Source of the DNA: Capitulum mitella
Lineage: Eukaryota > Arthropoda > Thecostraca > Pollicipedomorpha > Pollicipedidae
Reading direction: 5' to 3'
Length of the DNA: 64,000 nucleotides
Assembly: GCA_030062745.1 (NCBI GenBank)
Contig: CP099842.1
Location: forward strand, 5,499,822 to 5,563,821
Within the stretch, counting starts at the first letter, position 1; each line of letters starts with the position of its first letter. Positions 11,366 to 21,850 of this stretch are shown one piece after another. Made by a program: the position numbers and the translations under genes. The notes beneath the pieces are model-generated. The model had not been told where the DNA came from, made no database searches, and was given only the letters and a program-made list of their open reading frames with translations.

Positions 11366-11690
11366 TGTTCACGTCTCCGAGACTAAGTCTCTGAGATCAG
11401 TCTGACCCAGCGGTCTCCACGTCTCCGGGATCAGTGTGGCCCTGCGGTCTCCGCGTCTCCGGGGTCAGTCTCTGAAAATCAGTCTGGCCCTGCGGTCTTC
11501 GTGTCTCTGGGATCAGTCCGGCCCTGCGGTCTCCAGTTCTCCGGGATCAGTTTGGCTCTGCGGTCTCCACGTCTCCGAGATCGGTCGGACCTCGTGATCT
11601 CCACGTCTCCGGGACCAGTCTCCACGTCCCTGAGCCCAGTCTGGTTCTGCGACCTCCTGCACGTCTCGGACACCGAAATTCTTCAAACGC
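11366..11690 (+). repeat. 34-bp minisatellite, about 8 diverged copies
   Basis: Unit like GCGGTCTCCACGTCTCCGGG followed by ATCAGTCTGGCCCT. Some copies have internal duplications (GGTCAGTCTCTGAAAATCAG). It abuts the GC-rich patch on its left. Confidence 0.82.
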
Positions 11691-12219
11691 AAATCGCATT
11701 CAGGGAAGGTCTGTCGCGGCAGGCGAGTCGTGCCGCTGAAGAATGCGGTCCGACAGCCAGGAGCGGCCCGGCCTCTCGCGTGGACAGCCATCCGCCGACA
11801 GTTTCGAGTGTTGCATCAGCTCAGACACGAAGACGGGAATAGATCGAAATAGGCTTGGAACCATTCCACACGGCCAAGGCAGCTCGGAATAAGATTGCGG
11901 ACTGCTCCACACGCCCAGTACGACTCGGGACGAGATCGTGGCTCGACTCACTCATGTAATGCAGACGAAAAATATCAGTCAAATTGACAACCGCTCTGCG
12001 AAGGACTCGGGCCCGTCCCTTACAACGCAGTACCGTCCACTGCTGGCGCTGTCACCTCTTGCTGCGCTTCGGCGACACTGCCCGCGTACTGCGTCATTTC
12101 CCGTCTCAAATCGGCAACACGTGCACCGTGCACCATGTGTATCACCGAGCGGCGCTATATACGGCAATCGAGTATGCAAGTGCAAGGACGCCAGACGGTG
12201 TCTGTGTATGTACTTTCCT
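11691..12219. other. No gene seen
   Basis: Moderate-GC unique sequence with a weak internal duplication (CCATTCCACACGGCCAAGGC near 11860 and GCTCCACACGCCCAGTACGA near 11902). No supported gene. Confidence 0.4.
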
Positions 12220-12520
12220 TACGAGGCCTGAGCGCCCTCGGTCGCAGTGGCTATCTGCGGCCGGCCCCCGGCGACCCGCAGGACGGCGCTCGACTACACG
12301 GAAAAGCCGTCAGCGGGCGGCGATCTCGGACAGATTGGCGGCGGCCAGGCCCGTTAGCCGGAGGGACGGAGGCGGCTGCCGGGAAGCGGTGTCTGGTCGG
12401 CGGCCGACAGGGTTGGACCGGCAATCGTACAGGACTGGACGGCTGACGGATAGAGGTGGGACGGCTGGGGACAGAGGTTGGGCAGAGGACAGAGCTGGGG
12501 CGCCTGGAAACAGATCTGGA
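12220..12520. other. GC-rich patch with a weak repeat at its right edge
   Basis: CpG-dense DNA (CGGCCGGCCCCCGGCGACCC). At 12420-12520 there is a degenerate repeat with a GGGACGGCTGGGGACAGAGG-like unit of roughly 20 bp. A minor version of the patch plus array composite. Confidence 0.45.
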
Positions 12521-12879
12521 ATGGTCAATGTAGGCAGCGGAGGTGACCTTGGTATCGGCGAGGTCTGTTTTTAATGTCGCGATCGGCGAGAGAAAGGTGC
12601 ATTTAATAAATAATATACAGAGTTCGTTTGATACTAATCCGGGTCTCAAGACGGTTGATGCGCGACAAATTAGTTCACTTCTAGTCAATGTAAAGTCATA
12701 AAATCTATCTGAGTCCCAGCATGAAAATAACGGCGCAGCGAGGCCATGAATATTTTGTAATCGTTACGATCAGACGTCATTAACATTGTACACATAACAA
12801 GAAATGTTTATCTCATCGACAATACCATCTTAAGCTTTAAATGGTAGTGATAAACGCCTATGATATGGCGACAATTTGA
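12521..12879. other. AT-rich spacer, nothing seen
   Basis: AT-rich unique sequence between two GC-rich patches. No reading frame, repeat or RNA gene could be supported. Confidence 0.45.
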
Positions 12880-13480
12880 CCGAATCTGTCTGTCGCCGCG
12901 CCGCTGGACATGGTCCGGCCCCAGTTAATGGACAGCCCAGTTCGGGGTTCGGCCAGGCCGCCACAGCTCGGGCGGCGGAAGGTTGACCCCGCAGCGGGAG
13001 GGCGCCGTGTTTAGGACGTCCCGCCGGGCGGCAGACAGGCGAGGGCAGCGGCGGCGCCACAGACCGAGTCGACCTGCTCCTGAGGCCAGCCGGGTCCTGC
13101 TCCTGAGACCACTCGGGTCGACTTGTCGAGTCCTTGCTCCTCAGGCAGAGTAGCCGAGTCTTGCTCCTGAGACCAGCCGAGTCCTGCTCCTGAGGCCGAG
13201 CCGAGCAACCGAATACTGCTCCCGGCTTCTCGTTTTCCGACTCCTGCGCACCCTGGCCTCTCGCTCTCGGGTCCCTGCGGACCCTGGCCTCCCGCTCCCC
13301 GACTCCCGGCATCCCTCAGTCCCTGCTGACGGCTCTGCGTGTCCCGGGCCTCTCGCTGTCCCTCTGTTTCCCTCGGCCCCCGGCTGTCGGCCGCCCGTCC
13401 GATCAGGGCCACAGCGTCTCAGACCAGCACCGGCGCCGGCCGCCGCTCCGGCCGCCGCCCGCCAGGTCCCCGCTGTACCT
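12880..13480. other. GC-rich patch enclosing a degenerate array
   Basis: CpG-rich at both ends (12890-13060 and 13380-13480), with a decayed repeat between them at about 13067-13330. Only composition and repeat structure are seen; no gene. Confidence 0.45.
13067..13330 (+). repeat. Degenerate minisatellite
   Basis: Imperfect copies around the motif GACCTGCTCCTGAGGCCAGC (also GTCCTGCTCCTGAGACCACT and GTCTTGCTCCTGAGACCAGC), spaced about 27-30 bp. It grades into CCCTGGCCTCTCGCTCTCGG-type repeats on the right. Confidence 0.6.
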
Positions 13481-15589
13481 CCCGGTGCTTGATTTACCAG
13501 GGTATGCTAATGCCAACTGCGGCGTCCAGTCGGGAACGATTGGAAAACAGCGGCGGCCAGCCGGGATACGGCCCTCTTGACACTGGATATATCTGGACGG
13601 CGGGCAGGACGCGTGGTGCTGGGATATGGGCCAGAGTTACTGGAGAAGTCGGAGCGATCGCATGCGTCGCCGGGCACAGCCCAAATATGAGAGACACCAG
13701 CGGACAAGTTAGATAAAGATTCTCCCGCTAGAGTATGTCATTAGCGGCGGCAACGTCAATGTTAATCAGATGAAGTCGGGAACAGAGACAGAGTGACAAG
13801 CTCTGTCCACAGGATGTTAAGGACAGGCCACAAGGCAACCCAGAAAGACGGCTTACAAAGCGACAGGAACGCAGCATCTAATTCGGTCACCGGACCCCCA
13901 GCAATATGACGACAGTCTCCCAAATGCACGAACAGACGGGTGCCGGACATGCCAACAATGAAGTCATATCCAGGACGACACCTGCGTGGCATCTAACCCT
14001 AAGCTTGACCTCGAGGAACCATAAAACTTCCGGGATACGGCGGCACCTACCGGACATGCATGGACGGCCAGCAGGCAAAGCCAGTTCCTGGTGCGGCTGA
14101 CCCAAACTGTTACCGACCTCAATCAGTTCATAGCTACACAGACACCCCACGCCACATTATTACACTCATGGACACCGCGGCAGCAATTATGGCGCCCGTA
14201 ACAGTGGGCCCGGAAAATGCAGGCCGCTACCTTGGTCTCGTTTTCTCCTGGCTGCACGGTAAACACCCGCCGCCGTTCGGCCGGCACGACTGAGCCGTGC
14301 AGGGAAAGGCCAGCGCACCGTGCCAGCGGCCAGGGGGAACGACAGCACGCACCAGTGGTGCCGTGTCGCAGCAGCGGTTCAAAGCCCGACAGGGGCCGAG
14401 TCCGGGCGCTGTTTACACAACACCCTACGGCCGCCGACTCAGCGCGGCAGCTCACGCAATTTTCCATAACGAACGCGTCGTGACCGCGGCGTTTACGGCT
14501 TTACATAAACATTAAAATTAACTGCGGGCGCCGGCCCGTGGAGGGAATGATAATTAGCCGATACAGCTATTCGCTGAACAAGGATCGAACGTCCCCGAGG
14601 CAGTTTTCCGATTTAACGGTATGTTTATGGGCTTCCGAAGCAGTGCTGGTGTCGGAATCGTGGCCGGCGCCGCGGCGGTGCCAGGGGTCAGCCAGGCGTG
14701 ACGAACCTCGGTCGGCGCCTCCGCTCTCCTGGTCCGCGCCAGCTGAACAGAGGCACGCGTGGCACGCGTCGCAACCTCTGCTCGTCTGTCTGGGTAATCC
14801 GAAAAGCGGCACGACTCTGGGGCCCTGTTCTGGTTTGGGCGAGCTGAACGATGACACATGTCCGGAATATGGTCTCCTGCTCCGGATGAACTGAGCAGCG
14901 ACATTCGTCGAAGCCCTCAGTTCCCTTGCTGGTGCCCATTCTGCTCTGGTCCGACACGACTGCTCCGCGGCGCAACAGAAGAGGCCTACTGTCGCGCCGC
15001 TCTGCCGGCAGCGTGGGTCACGAGAAATACGGAGAGCTGCAGCGCCAGACTGTTCTCGCGGTGCGGCGACAGCTTCTGTCACGCAAACGAATAATACAAA
15101 CAATGACCCGCTGCAGAGTACAGTTATCCAACAGCAGCTCCCGGCAGCCCACTTAGCGCTAGGAGTGGTGGCCGTACCTGCTGCGGGCATTCGTGGAATT
15201 CATCTGCATGCAAATTGTGGCAGAAGTCCGGCATCGTCAACAGAGCACCGAGCAGAAGGAATGCGCTTTCCCGCGGTAGAGGTTTAGTGATCAAGACGGA
15301 AAATGCACCGGATTCTTTACCGAGATCTATTTGTGACTGTTGGTCACATCCTACTTTCTTAATAAGTCGCTTTAAGAGGAGATATTTCGCTTCGTAAGTC
15401 CTCGTGGACACACCTCAGTGAACTTGTCTAAGACCCACGTTACCCATTCAAGCAGGTCGAACATTTAAATCCTCGGATCGTTAAAGCAAAACAAAGCGAC
15501 ACATGGGCTGCTTCTGTGCTGTCTGCCGTCTTACAGGACGGTGCCAACTCACCTCTCAGCCTGCACGTAGTGAATCCCTCGCTGTGACA
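13481..15589. other. No gene seen; moderately GC-rich middle part
   Basis: Unique sequence. The part at 14650-15070 is GC-leaning and open in several frames on both strands (up to about 207 codons at 15190-14567, minus), but I see no domain, good start or splice pairing. No array is visible. Confidence 0.4.
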
Positions 15590-15902
15590 TCTGCGGCGCC
15601 CGGCGGCCGCCCGGACCAGGCTGCCCTTCCACCTCACACCACACACCAGAAGCTGACCTGCGGGCCGCTCTACGTCCGGACGCCACTCGCGCGGACAGCG
15701 GCCGTCTCTCGGCGCGGCGCGGCGCACGGCAGGCGACTCGGTGCAGGCTGTGGCCGTCCGGCCGCGGCCCGGCGCACTGTTGACTGAGCGGCGGCGCCGG
15801 AGCTCGCTGCACGGCCCGGCCGGCGCGGTCAGCGTGCAGAACCGGCCACCGCCGCAGCAATTACAGCCCGCCGGGCGGGACCGGTCCGCGCCGACCGCGG
15901 CC
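15590..15902. other. GC-rich patch left of the second 54-bp array
   Basis: CpG-dense (GGCGCGGCGCGGCGCACGGC, GCCGCGGCCCGGCGCACTG) and directly continuous with the array at 15903. Confidence 0.55.
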
Positions 15903-16218
15903 GACCCGCGGACGTCTGGTGTCCGCTCAGGACAGGCCCGGTCACACGGGTCAGCCGACCCGTGGACGTCTGGTGTCCGCTCAGGACAGGCCCGGTCACA
16001 CGGGTCAGCCGACCCGCTGACGTCTGATGTCGGGTCAGGACAGGGCCGGTCACACTGGTCAGATGGCCCACTGACGTCTGCTGTCGGGTCAGGACAGGCC
16101 CGGTCAAACTGGTCAGCCGACCCGCTGACGTCTGCTCTCAAGTCAGGACAGGCCCGGTCACACTGGTCAGCCGACCCGCTGACGTCTGATGTCGGGTCAG
16201 GACAGGCCCGGCCACAAT
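15903..16218 (+). repeat. 54-bp minisatellite, about 6 copies
   Basis: Unit starts GACCCGCGGACGTCTGGTGT and contains GGACAGGCCCGGTCACACGG. The first two copies are almost identical; later copies differ at GACGTCTGATGTCGGGTCAG. The 18-codon period leaves a plus frame and a minus frame open. It shows no sequence similarity to the other two 54-bp arrays. Confidence 0.9.
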
Positions 16219-16439
16219 AGTCCTGGCCACATTGGTCCAGTGTTTGCTGATGTTCTGCTTGTTCAGAAACGCTCCAGACTCTGGTGGCCGCCGTTAATGC
16301 CAGACTGGGCATTCGGCTCGACTGGGGAGAGGGGTGGCTTGGATAACTGATCGTGGACTGATGACCAACTCCTCGAGTTTAGACCGATCCAAGACTATTC
16401 TTTCGCCGCGGAGATCCAGCTTTCGCAAGCCCCGAGTTC

Positions 16440-16690
16440 CAAGTCGCTTTTTGCATGGACTCGTCCACAAGCATGCCCCAGCTTACCACGGGCCTGTTCT
16501 GGCCCATCCGGACTCGTCCCAGTTCATCCAGACTCCTTCCGGCTCGTCCAAAGTAGTCCCGGCCCATCCAGACTCGTTTCGGCCCATCCAAACCGACTCA
16601 TCCACAGATTCGCCTCGTCTCATCCGGACTCGTTTCGGTTCATCCAAACGACCGTTTCCGCTTACCCGCAGTCCCGTGTCATTCGCAGCT
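16440..16690 (+). repeat. Degenerate short tandem repeat
   Basis: Irregular copies of a roughly 20-bp motif, CGGCCCATCCAGACTCGTTT, with variants such as CATCCGGACTCGTCCCAGTT and CATCCGGACTCGTTTCGGTT. Many small indels. Confidence 0.65.
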
Positions 16691-17499
16691 TCATCTGGGA
16701 TCGCCCGCAGGCGTTGCTCCAAGGAGGGTCGCGTGGGTCAATGGACTCTAAATTCAGGTCAGAGGAGGATGCAGCTCTCACCGAGCAGATACCACATTCT
16801 CTCCAGAGGCATTTATCAGTTCTCTGTCTAGACACCGGGGCAGCTCCGTCACGCTCGTGGTGCGAACCCGAGGCCGCGGCTTAACTTCACTGTCACATCG
16901 CAATACGACATTGAACTCCGCAAATTCTGTGATAAAATCACACCAGAAAAGGACGAATCATCACCGTTCGAGCTTGTCAAGGCCATGAACATTTTTGCTG
17001 GGGGTAATTTTCCTTCACGCCGGCCGGCTGGAGATCGCAGCCCAATTTGGCGCGGTTAATTGCCTTTGCCCGCCCAGCGCCGCCGACAGGGACAATCGAT
17101 AGCATCAAATCGTGTCAAAAAGTCCCGCTGCCTGCACGTCCAATGGTAGAAATAGACCGGCCGCGCTGGCGAGCTGCCGCAGCGAGGTTGGCTGGACTGG
17201 AATATGTTCGACGAACAAATCGAGCGCGGCCAAAGCTGGCTGACCGAGTCATCTACTGAGTCATCTCACAGAGAACTACCTGTTCCGTTCCGTCTCGGTT
17301 TTACGGTCACATTTTTCAGCTCAGCGCCAGCTTCCAACCCGCTTATAAGCTTACAAGGCTGACGCGCTGTCGAGCATGACAATGGTTTTCGCGATGCCAC
17401 AAAGGTCAGCGCCTAAGTTGCAATATCCGATCCAAGCGATCCATTTACACAGCGCAGCAACGGTAGAGAGAGCCTGACGATGACGGGCCAGATCAGGGG
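16691..17499. other. No gene seen
   Basis: Mixed unique sequence. No supported coding region. A GC increase begins near 17500. Confidence 0.4.
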
Positions 17500-18770
17500 T
17501 CAGGCTCTACACAGCGCAGCCAGCTGAGGCCCCGCGTCGACCGGCGGGGTCAGGGGTCAAGACGCCCTCCGAACGGGCGTCCCTAGGCCGGTCCTCTGGC
17601 CCACTTGAGGCCGGCCGGCGCCGACCGCCCTCCAATCGCAGGCCCAGATCTCGGCGCCGGGCGGCTGCGGACAGGCCGCGGTACATCTCGGCCTCGCGCC
17701 GGCCGCGGCCGCCGACTCACCTTCGGAGAGGCCCCGCTGCGTCCGGCGGCAGGCTGCGCGGCGCATCTGAGGCTGCCGCGTCACTCTGCTCCGGCCACGA
17801 TGTCTGCACCGCCCTGACGGAACGCGCGAGCCCGGCCATGGCGGCCGCCGCCGGTCGCCGCTGCCGCCAGCCTGTTTACGAGTGCGCCGTGCCGGCCGGA
17901 CGGAGCGGGAGGACCGCCAGGAGGGGGCTGCACCCGGCCTCCGGCTGCCGAGTCGGTAATGTTCACCCGAGGACGGCCGACGGCGCGGCGGCCGCCGCCG
18001 GCCGACCGTCCCAACGGCCGTCCAGCAGATTTACCGGGCAGGAACGCCCACCGCAAGGCCCCGAAGCTGTTCCACTCCGGTCCCGTTACGGGAGGCTCGT
18101 GTGTGGAGTAAACCCGTTCGCCAACATAAGAGCCGCCACATTCTGGAGGTGGGTTTGTGTGCGGGGATTTAATTGAAGGTGGCCAACCGGGCAATGGTAG
18201 GCGCTCGACTGGCATTGGTCCCCGCCGGCGCGGCCGGCGGCGCCAGCCCGTTCCTCTGAATCCTGATCTCGCCCGGCCAACCTGTCTGACATACTTGCCC
18301 GCTAAATTAGGTCTCGTGGCGCGGAAGTCTGGCGCGCGGCCATCAGGACGTGACCCACGGGACCGCTCCCGGTGCAGGCGGAACGGCGGCGGCGGTTCGC
18401 GAGGCCCGGGGCTCGCTGGAGGCCTCCGGCGCTGCCCGCGGCCCCTGCACACCCTGCCGCGGCCGGCGCCTGTGCACCGGCCGGCTGCCGTAGCGCCGTT
18501 GCGTGCCGGCGCCCGGCACCTCGGCCAGAGCGCGCCGCTGCGCCGCCGCCCGTTCGCACGTGTCTCCGGAGATCAGACGGACCGCGGCGAAGGCGAGCCG
18601 GGTCTGAGCCGGCCTCAGACGGCTGGCTGCAGTGAGAGGAGCGGTACCCCCGTCCCGGCCGCGGCCGCAGCGACGCCCGGCGTGTCTGCGGTGTCCGGAG
18701 CCGGCGGAAATCCGCTGGGGGGGCGGCTAGCCTCCGCCGCGGCTGGGGCTAGCCGGTGCTGCCGTTTACT
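17500..18770. other. Largest GC-rich, CpG-dense region
   Basis: About 1.3 kb with very high CpG density (GCGGCGGCCGCCGCCGGCCG; GAGGCCCGGGGCTCGCTGGA). Overlapping open frames exist in several frames on both strands (up to about 286 codons at 18157-19017), as expected for stop-poor DNA, and none shows a recognisable domain. It could be a CpG-island promoter for a gene lying outside the visible evidence. Unlike most patches it does not touch an obvious minisatellite; the nearest repeat is the 93-bp duplication at 18820. Confidence 0.55.
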
Positions 18771-18827
18771 CTCTCCGGGTGTGCCAGCCTTACCTGGTCT
18801 GCTCTGGGAGACATGGGAAATAGCAAG

Positions 18828-19010
18828 TATTTGGCCGCGGATAGCTCAGTTATTCAAGTTTTTGGAGCACCGACGTCACGTCCGTATGATGTTTCCTGAC
18901 CGCAAGAGCAGGGAAGCAGGGAGTGTGGTCGGGAGGGCCCAGTTACTCAGGCTTTCTGGAGCACGGACGTCACGTTCATGCGATGCTCATGGCCGGCAGA
19001 GTACGGCAAG
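18828..19010 (+). repeat. 93-bp tandem duplication with CRE-like cores
   Basis: Two diverged copies about 93 bp apart: CAGTTATTCAAG..TTTGGAGCAC at 18847 and CAGTTACTCAGG..TCTGGAGCAC at 18940. Each is followed by GACGTCACGT and a GAT.GCTCATGGC/GATGTTTCCTGAC tail. The GACGTCAC core is preserved in both copies. Confidence 0.6.
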
Positions 19011-19539
19011 TGAGTAGTGTCTGGCCGGGGTCAACAGGTCACAGGAAGGGGCATTACTTTCGGTTACGGCACGCTCGCTACTCGGCCGCAGCGCCCCGGG
19101 CTATTCTGCTGGGAGAGTGGAGAGGTTTGCACCGGCCACTCAGGAACGCGGTGGTAAGTGGCACCGGTCGCCGCAGGCTCGGCAGCGGCGCTGTTCGGTA
19201 AGGGCGCTTATCTCGTCCGCCACTCGAGCTCCAATCGAGCCCGCGGGCCTTTCTGCTCGGATGACGGTATGGCTGGTGCGCACAGAATGTTCCCACGATC
19301 AGGTTCGTGACAAACCCCTGTTTGGGTGAGATGGAGCTATGAATATCATCCCGAGGGGCGGTGTCTAAGCCGGCAATCCCCGCTTCTCCGCAGCAGCCGC
19401 TGCCACCTGGAGTTTCGAAAACCACAGGCGGAAATTCGTCCGCGATTTGCCAGAGGCTCCTGACCACAACATGCCGTAACGGAACAGCGGATCGTTATCT
19501 TATGAGTCAGGCTTAAAGGGTGTTCATCTGGCCTCTCCG
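19011..19539. other. No gene seen
   Basis: Moderate-GC sequence without a supported gene or repeat. Confidence 0.4.
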
Positions 19540-19806
19540 GCCCACTTGGTCTGCGCCGCGGCGAGAAGAGACGTCACCCACCGCCTGGGTTTGGGCCGGA
19601 TGATGGGATGTCCCTCGCTGGCGGCTCTCTCGGGGCGCCGGTACTGGTCCACTTCTCGAAACTCGGGCGGCGGGTTGGTCGCCGAGGCCATGGTAGCGTC
19701 CGCGGTCGGGTCAGGTCATTGGGGCGCGGTCGGCACCGCTCGGCCGCACAGTCCTGGAACAAACAGCACTGTCAGGCGACGCTGGAACCGCAGCCAGCGG
19801 CCGCTC
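19540..19806. other. GC-rich patch left of the 35-bp array
   Basis: GC-rich, CpG-containing (TCTCGGGGCGCCGGTACTGG; GGGGCGCGGTCGGCACCGCT) and directly continuous with the array. Confidence 0.5.
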
Positions 19807-20400
19807 GGTCCTGGAGCACACCACTGGGACAGCAGGCGGACGGTCCTGGAGCACACCACTGGGACAGCAGGCGGACGGTCCCAGAACACACAGCTGGGAC
19901 AGCAGGTGCACGGCCCTGGAGAACACACCACTGGGACAGCAGGCGGACGGTCCCGGAACACACCACTGGGACAGCAGGCGCACGGTCCCAGAACACACAG
20001 CTGGGACAGCAGGTGCACGGTCCCAGAACACACAGCTGGGACAGCAGGCGCACGGTCCCAGAACACACAGCTGGGACAGCAGGTGCACGGTCCCAGAACA
20101 CACAGCTGGGACAGCAGGCGCACGGTCCCAGAACACACAGCTGGGACAGCAGGTGCACGGTCCCAGAACACACAGCTGGGACAGCAGGTGCAGGCCAGAA
20201 ACACAGCTGCCGGAAACACCACGGGAACCCGGAACACACCACTGGGACAGCAGGCGCACGGTCCCAGAACACACCGCTGGGACAGCAGGTGCACAGTCCT
20301 GGAACACACCACTGGGACAGCAGGCGGACGGTCCCGGAACACACCACTGGGACAGTAGGAGCACGGTCTCGGAACACATCACTGGAACGGCAGCCGAACG
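19807..20400 (+). repeat. 35-bp minisatellite, about 17 copies, partly dimeric
   Basis: Unit GGTCCCAGAACACACAGCTG followed by GGACAGCAGGYGCAC. Because 35 is not a multiple of three, all frames are sampled and long open frames appear in two plus and three minus frames. Outer copies read CACCACTGGGACAGCAGGCG and inner copies CACAGCTGGGACAGCAGGTG. Between about 19980 and 20190 units ending CAGGCGCAC and CAGGTGCAC alternate strictly, giving a 70-bp dimer. A short irregular interruption (GCCAGAAACACAGCTGCCGG) lies at 20193-20235. Confidence 0.92.
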
Positions 20401-21052
20401 GTAGTTTGAATCGATATCAGTGAAATATATAAAGATCGAAGCTTTTGTTGCCGGTTACTTAAGATGAACCTAATATGTGTGGACAATTTTCAGGTTGTTC
20501 CAATTAGAATGCAAAATGGGATTTATCTAGTTCGCACATTGCTTAGTAAACGAATCCGAAGGGTGGAATTTTTAACGCAAAATGTGACCCAGGCCAGCGT
20601 GCATCCGGTTCTACGCATTCCAGACACGGGCGCCTGACATCGTTAACGGCTATCTGCAGGTAATGTAGCGGATACCACTGAGAAAGAGAGTGTTATAACG
20701 TGAGCTGCTGTGCCGTTACAGAGAGCGCTAGAGAAGACTTGGTGGGAAGAAACTCTCCATGTTTTTAGTGACGGCACAATCCTCAAGCGGAATTAAGTAC
20801 GAGTGTTTTGCCACGTGGCGGCATAAATCTGCCCAACAAAATCTCCTGGTCTTATCTGATGGCGGTGAAGTAACAATGAGCCAGTATATTTCAATTATCT
20901 ACAGAGGTCATCAGACCATTCCAGAATACGCCCGTGCATCACATCAACCGAAAGTTCTTATTCGATTTTAGTCGCATACCTGGCAGCATATGATCCCGCA
21001 ATAGCGGTAGTTCTAGCAGTATTTGATGCTATGCAAAAGCCCAGCACAACCT
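20401..21052. other. AT-leaning spacer, nothing supported
   Basis: Unique sequence without a supported gene. A TATATAAAG lies at 20426-20434, 26 bp beyond the array; it may be chance. A frame at 20759-20971 (70 codons, ATG) has no recognisable domain. Confidence 0.4.
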
Positions 21053-21362
21053 AATGGTGCCGTGTTCTGCGCGACAGTAGTGACAGTGGTGCCGTGTCTC
21101 TCGTGACTTCACTGGCAATGGCGCGGTGCCCTGCGTGAAGGCATTGTTAATGGAGTCGTTTCCTTCCTTACGACAGCAGTGATGATGCCTTGCCCCGCGT
21201 GACGGCCGCAGGAGTGGTGCCGTGCCCAGCGTCATGATAACAACAGTGGTGCCGTGCCCTGCGTGACGGCAGCAGTAGTGGTGCCGTACCCCGCGTGACG
21301 GCAGCAGTAGTGGTGCCGTGCCCTGCGTGACGGCCGCTGTAGTACTGCCGTGCCCTGCGTGA
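21053..21362 (+). repeat. 32-bp minisatellite, about 9-10 copies
   Basis: Unit GTGGTGCCGTGCCCTGCGTG followed by ACGGCAGCAGTA. Copies on the right are most alike and those on the left are diverged (GGTGCCGTGTCTCTCGTGAC). It runs directly into a GC-rich patch. Confidence 0.85.
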
Positions 21363-21707
21363 CGACGGTGACCCTCCTCACGAGCGACGGCCAGGAGGCG
21401 GCCGGCGGCACTTTCCCCGGGCCGGGTGTGGCTGCCGGCGGCCGGCCGACCGCTCACGGGCGCCGGTGCGCCGGCGCCGCGTCGCCACCAATCGGCCGGG
21501 AAAAGTCGAGACAATGCCTCGTTACCATACCAGGCCACTCTCCGAGCCGCGCCGAAACCGCCGGAGAAACCGTGCCCTATGAGTGCGCCGGCCGCGCTCG
21601 TTTGAATAGAGGCGCCGCCGCCGCCCACGCTGATGAGCCGAGATCGGTCCGGATCTGCGCATCGCACCCGCTGCCGGGCTGGCCCGCCGCTCCTCAAGAG
21701 CTGCTTA
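21363..21707. other. GC-rich patch between two arrays
   Basis: CpG-dense (CGGCGGCCGGCCGACCGCTC; GCGCCGGTGCGCCGGCGCCG) and enclosed by the 32-bp array on the left and a 20-bp array on the right: the array-patch-array arrangement. Confidence 0.6.
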
Positions 21708-21838
21708 TCGCTGCAGGGATCGTCCACTGCTGCAGGGACTGGTCCACCGCTGCGGGGACCGTCCACCGCTGCGGGAGCGGGTTCAGGTCTGCAGGAGCTG
21801 GTCCAAAGCTTCAGGAGACCGTCCACCGCTGCGGGAGT
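21708..21838 (+). repeat. 20-bp minisatellite, about 6.5 copies
   Basis: Unit GCTGCGGGGACCGTCCACC with a variable extra base, and variants GCTGCAGGGACTGGTCCACC and GCTTCAGGAGACCGTCCACC. A TATAAATA follows at 21843, 5 bp beyond the array. Confidence 0.8.
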
Positions 21839-21850
21839 CGTGTATAAATA

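Noticed and set aside
18157-19017. 286-codon plus-strand frame in the largest GC-rich region
   Set aside because: Frames in several registers on both strands are open in the same DNA, and no domain or good start is visible.
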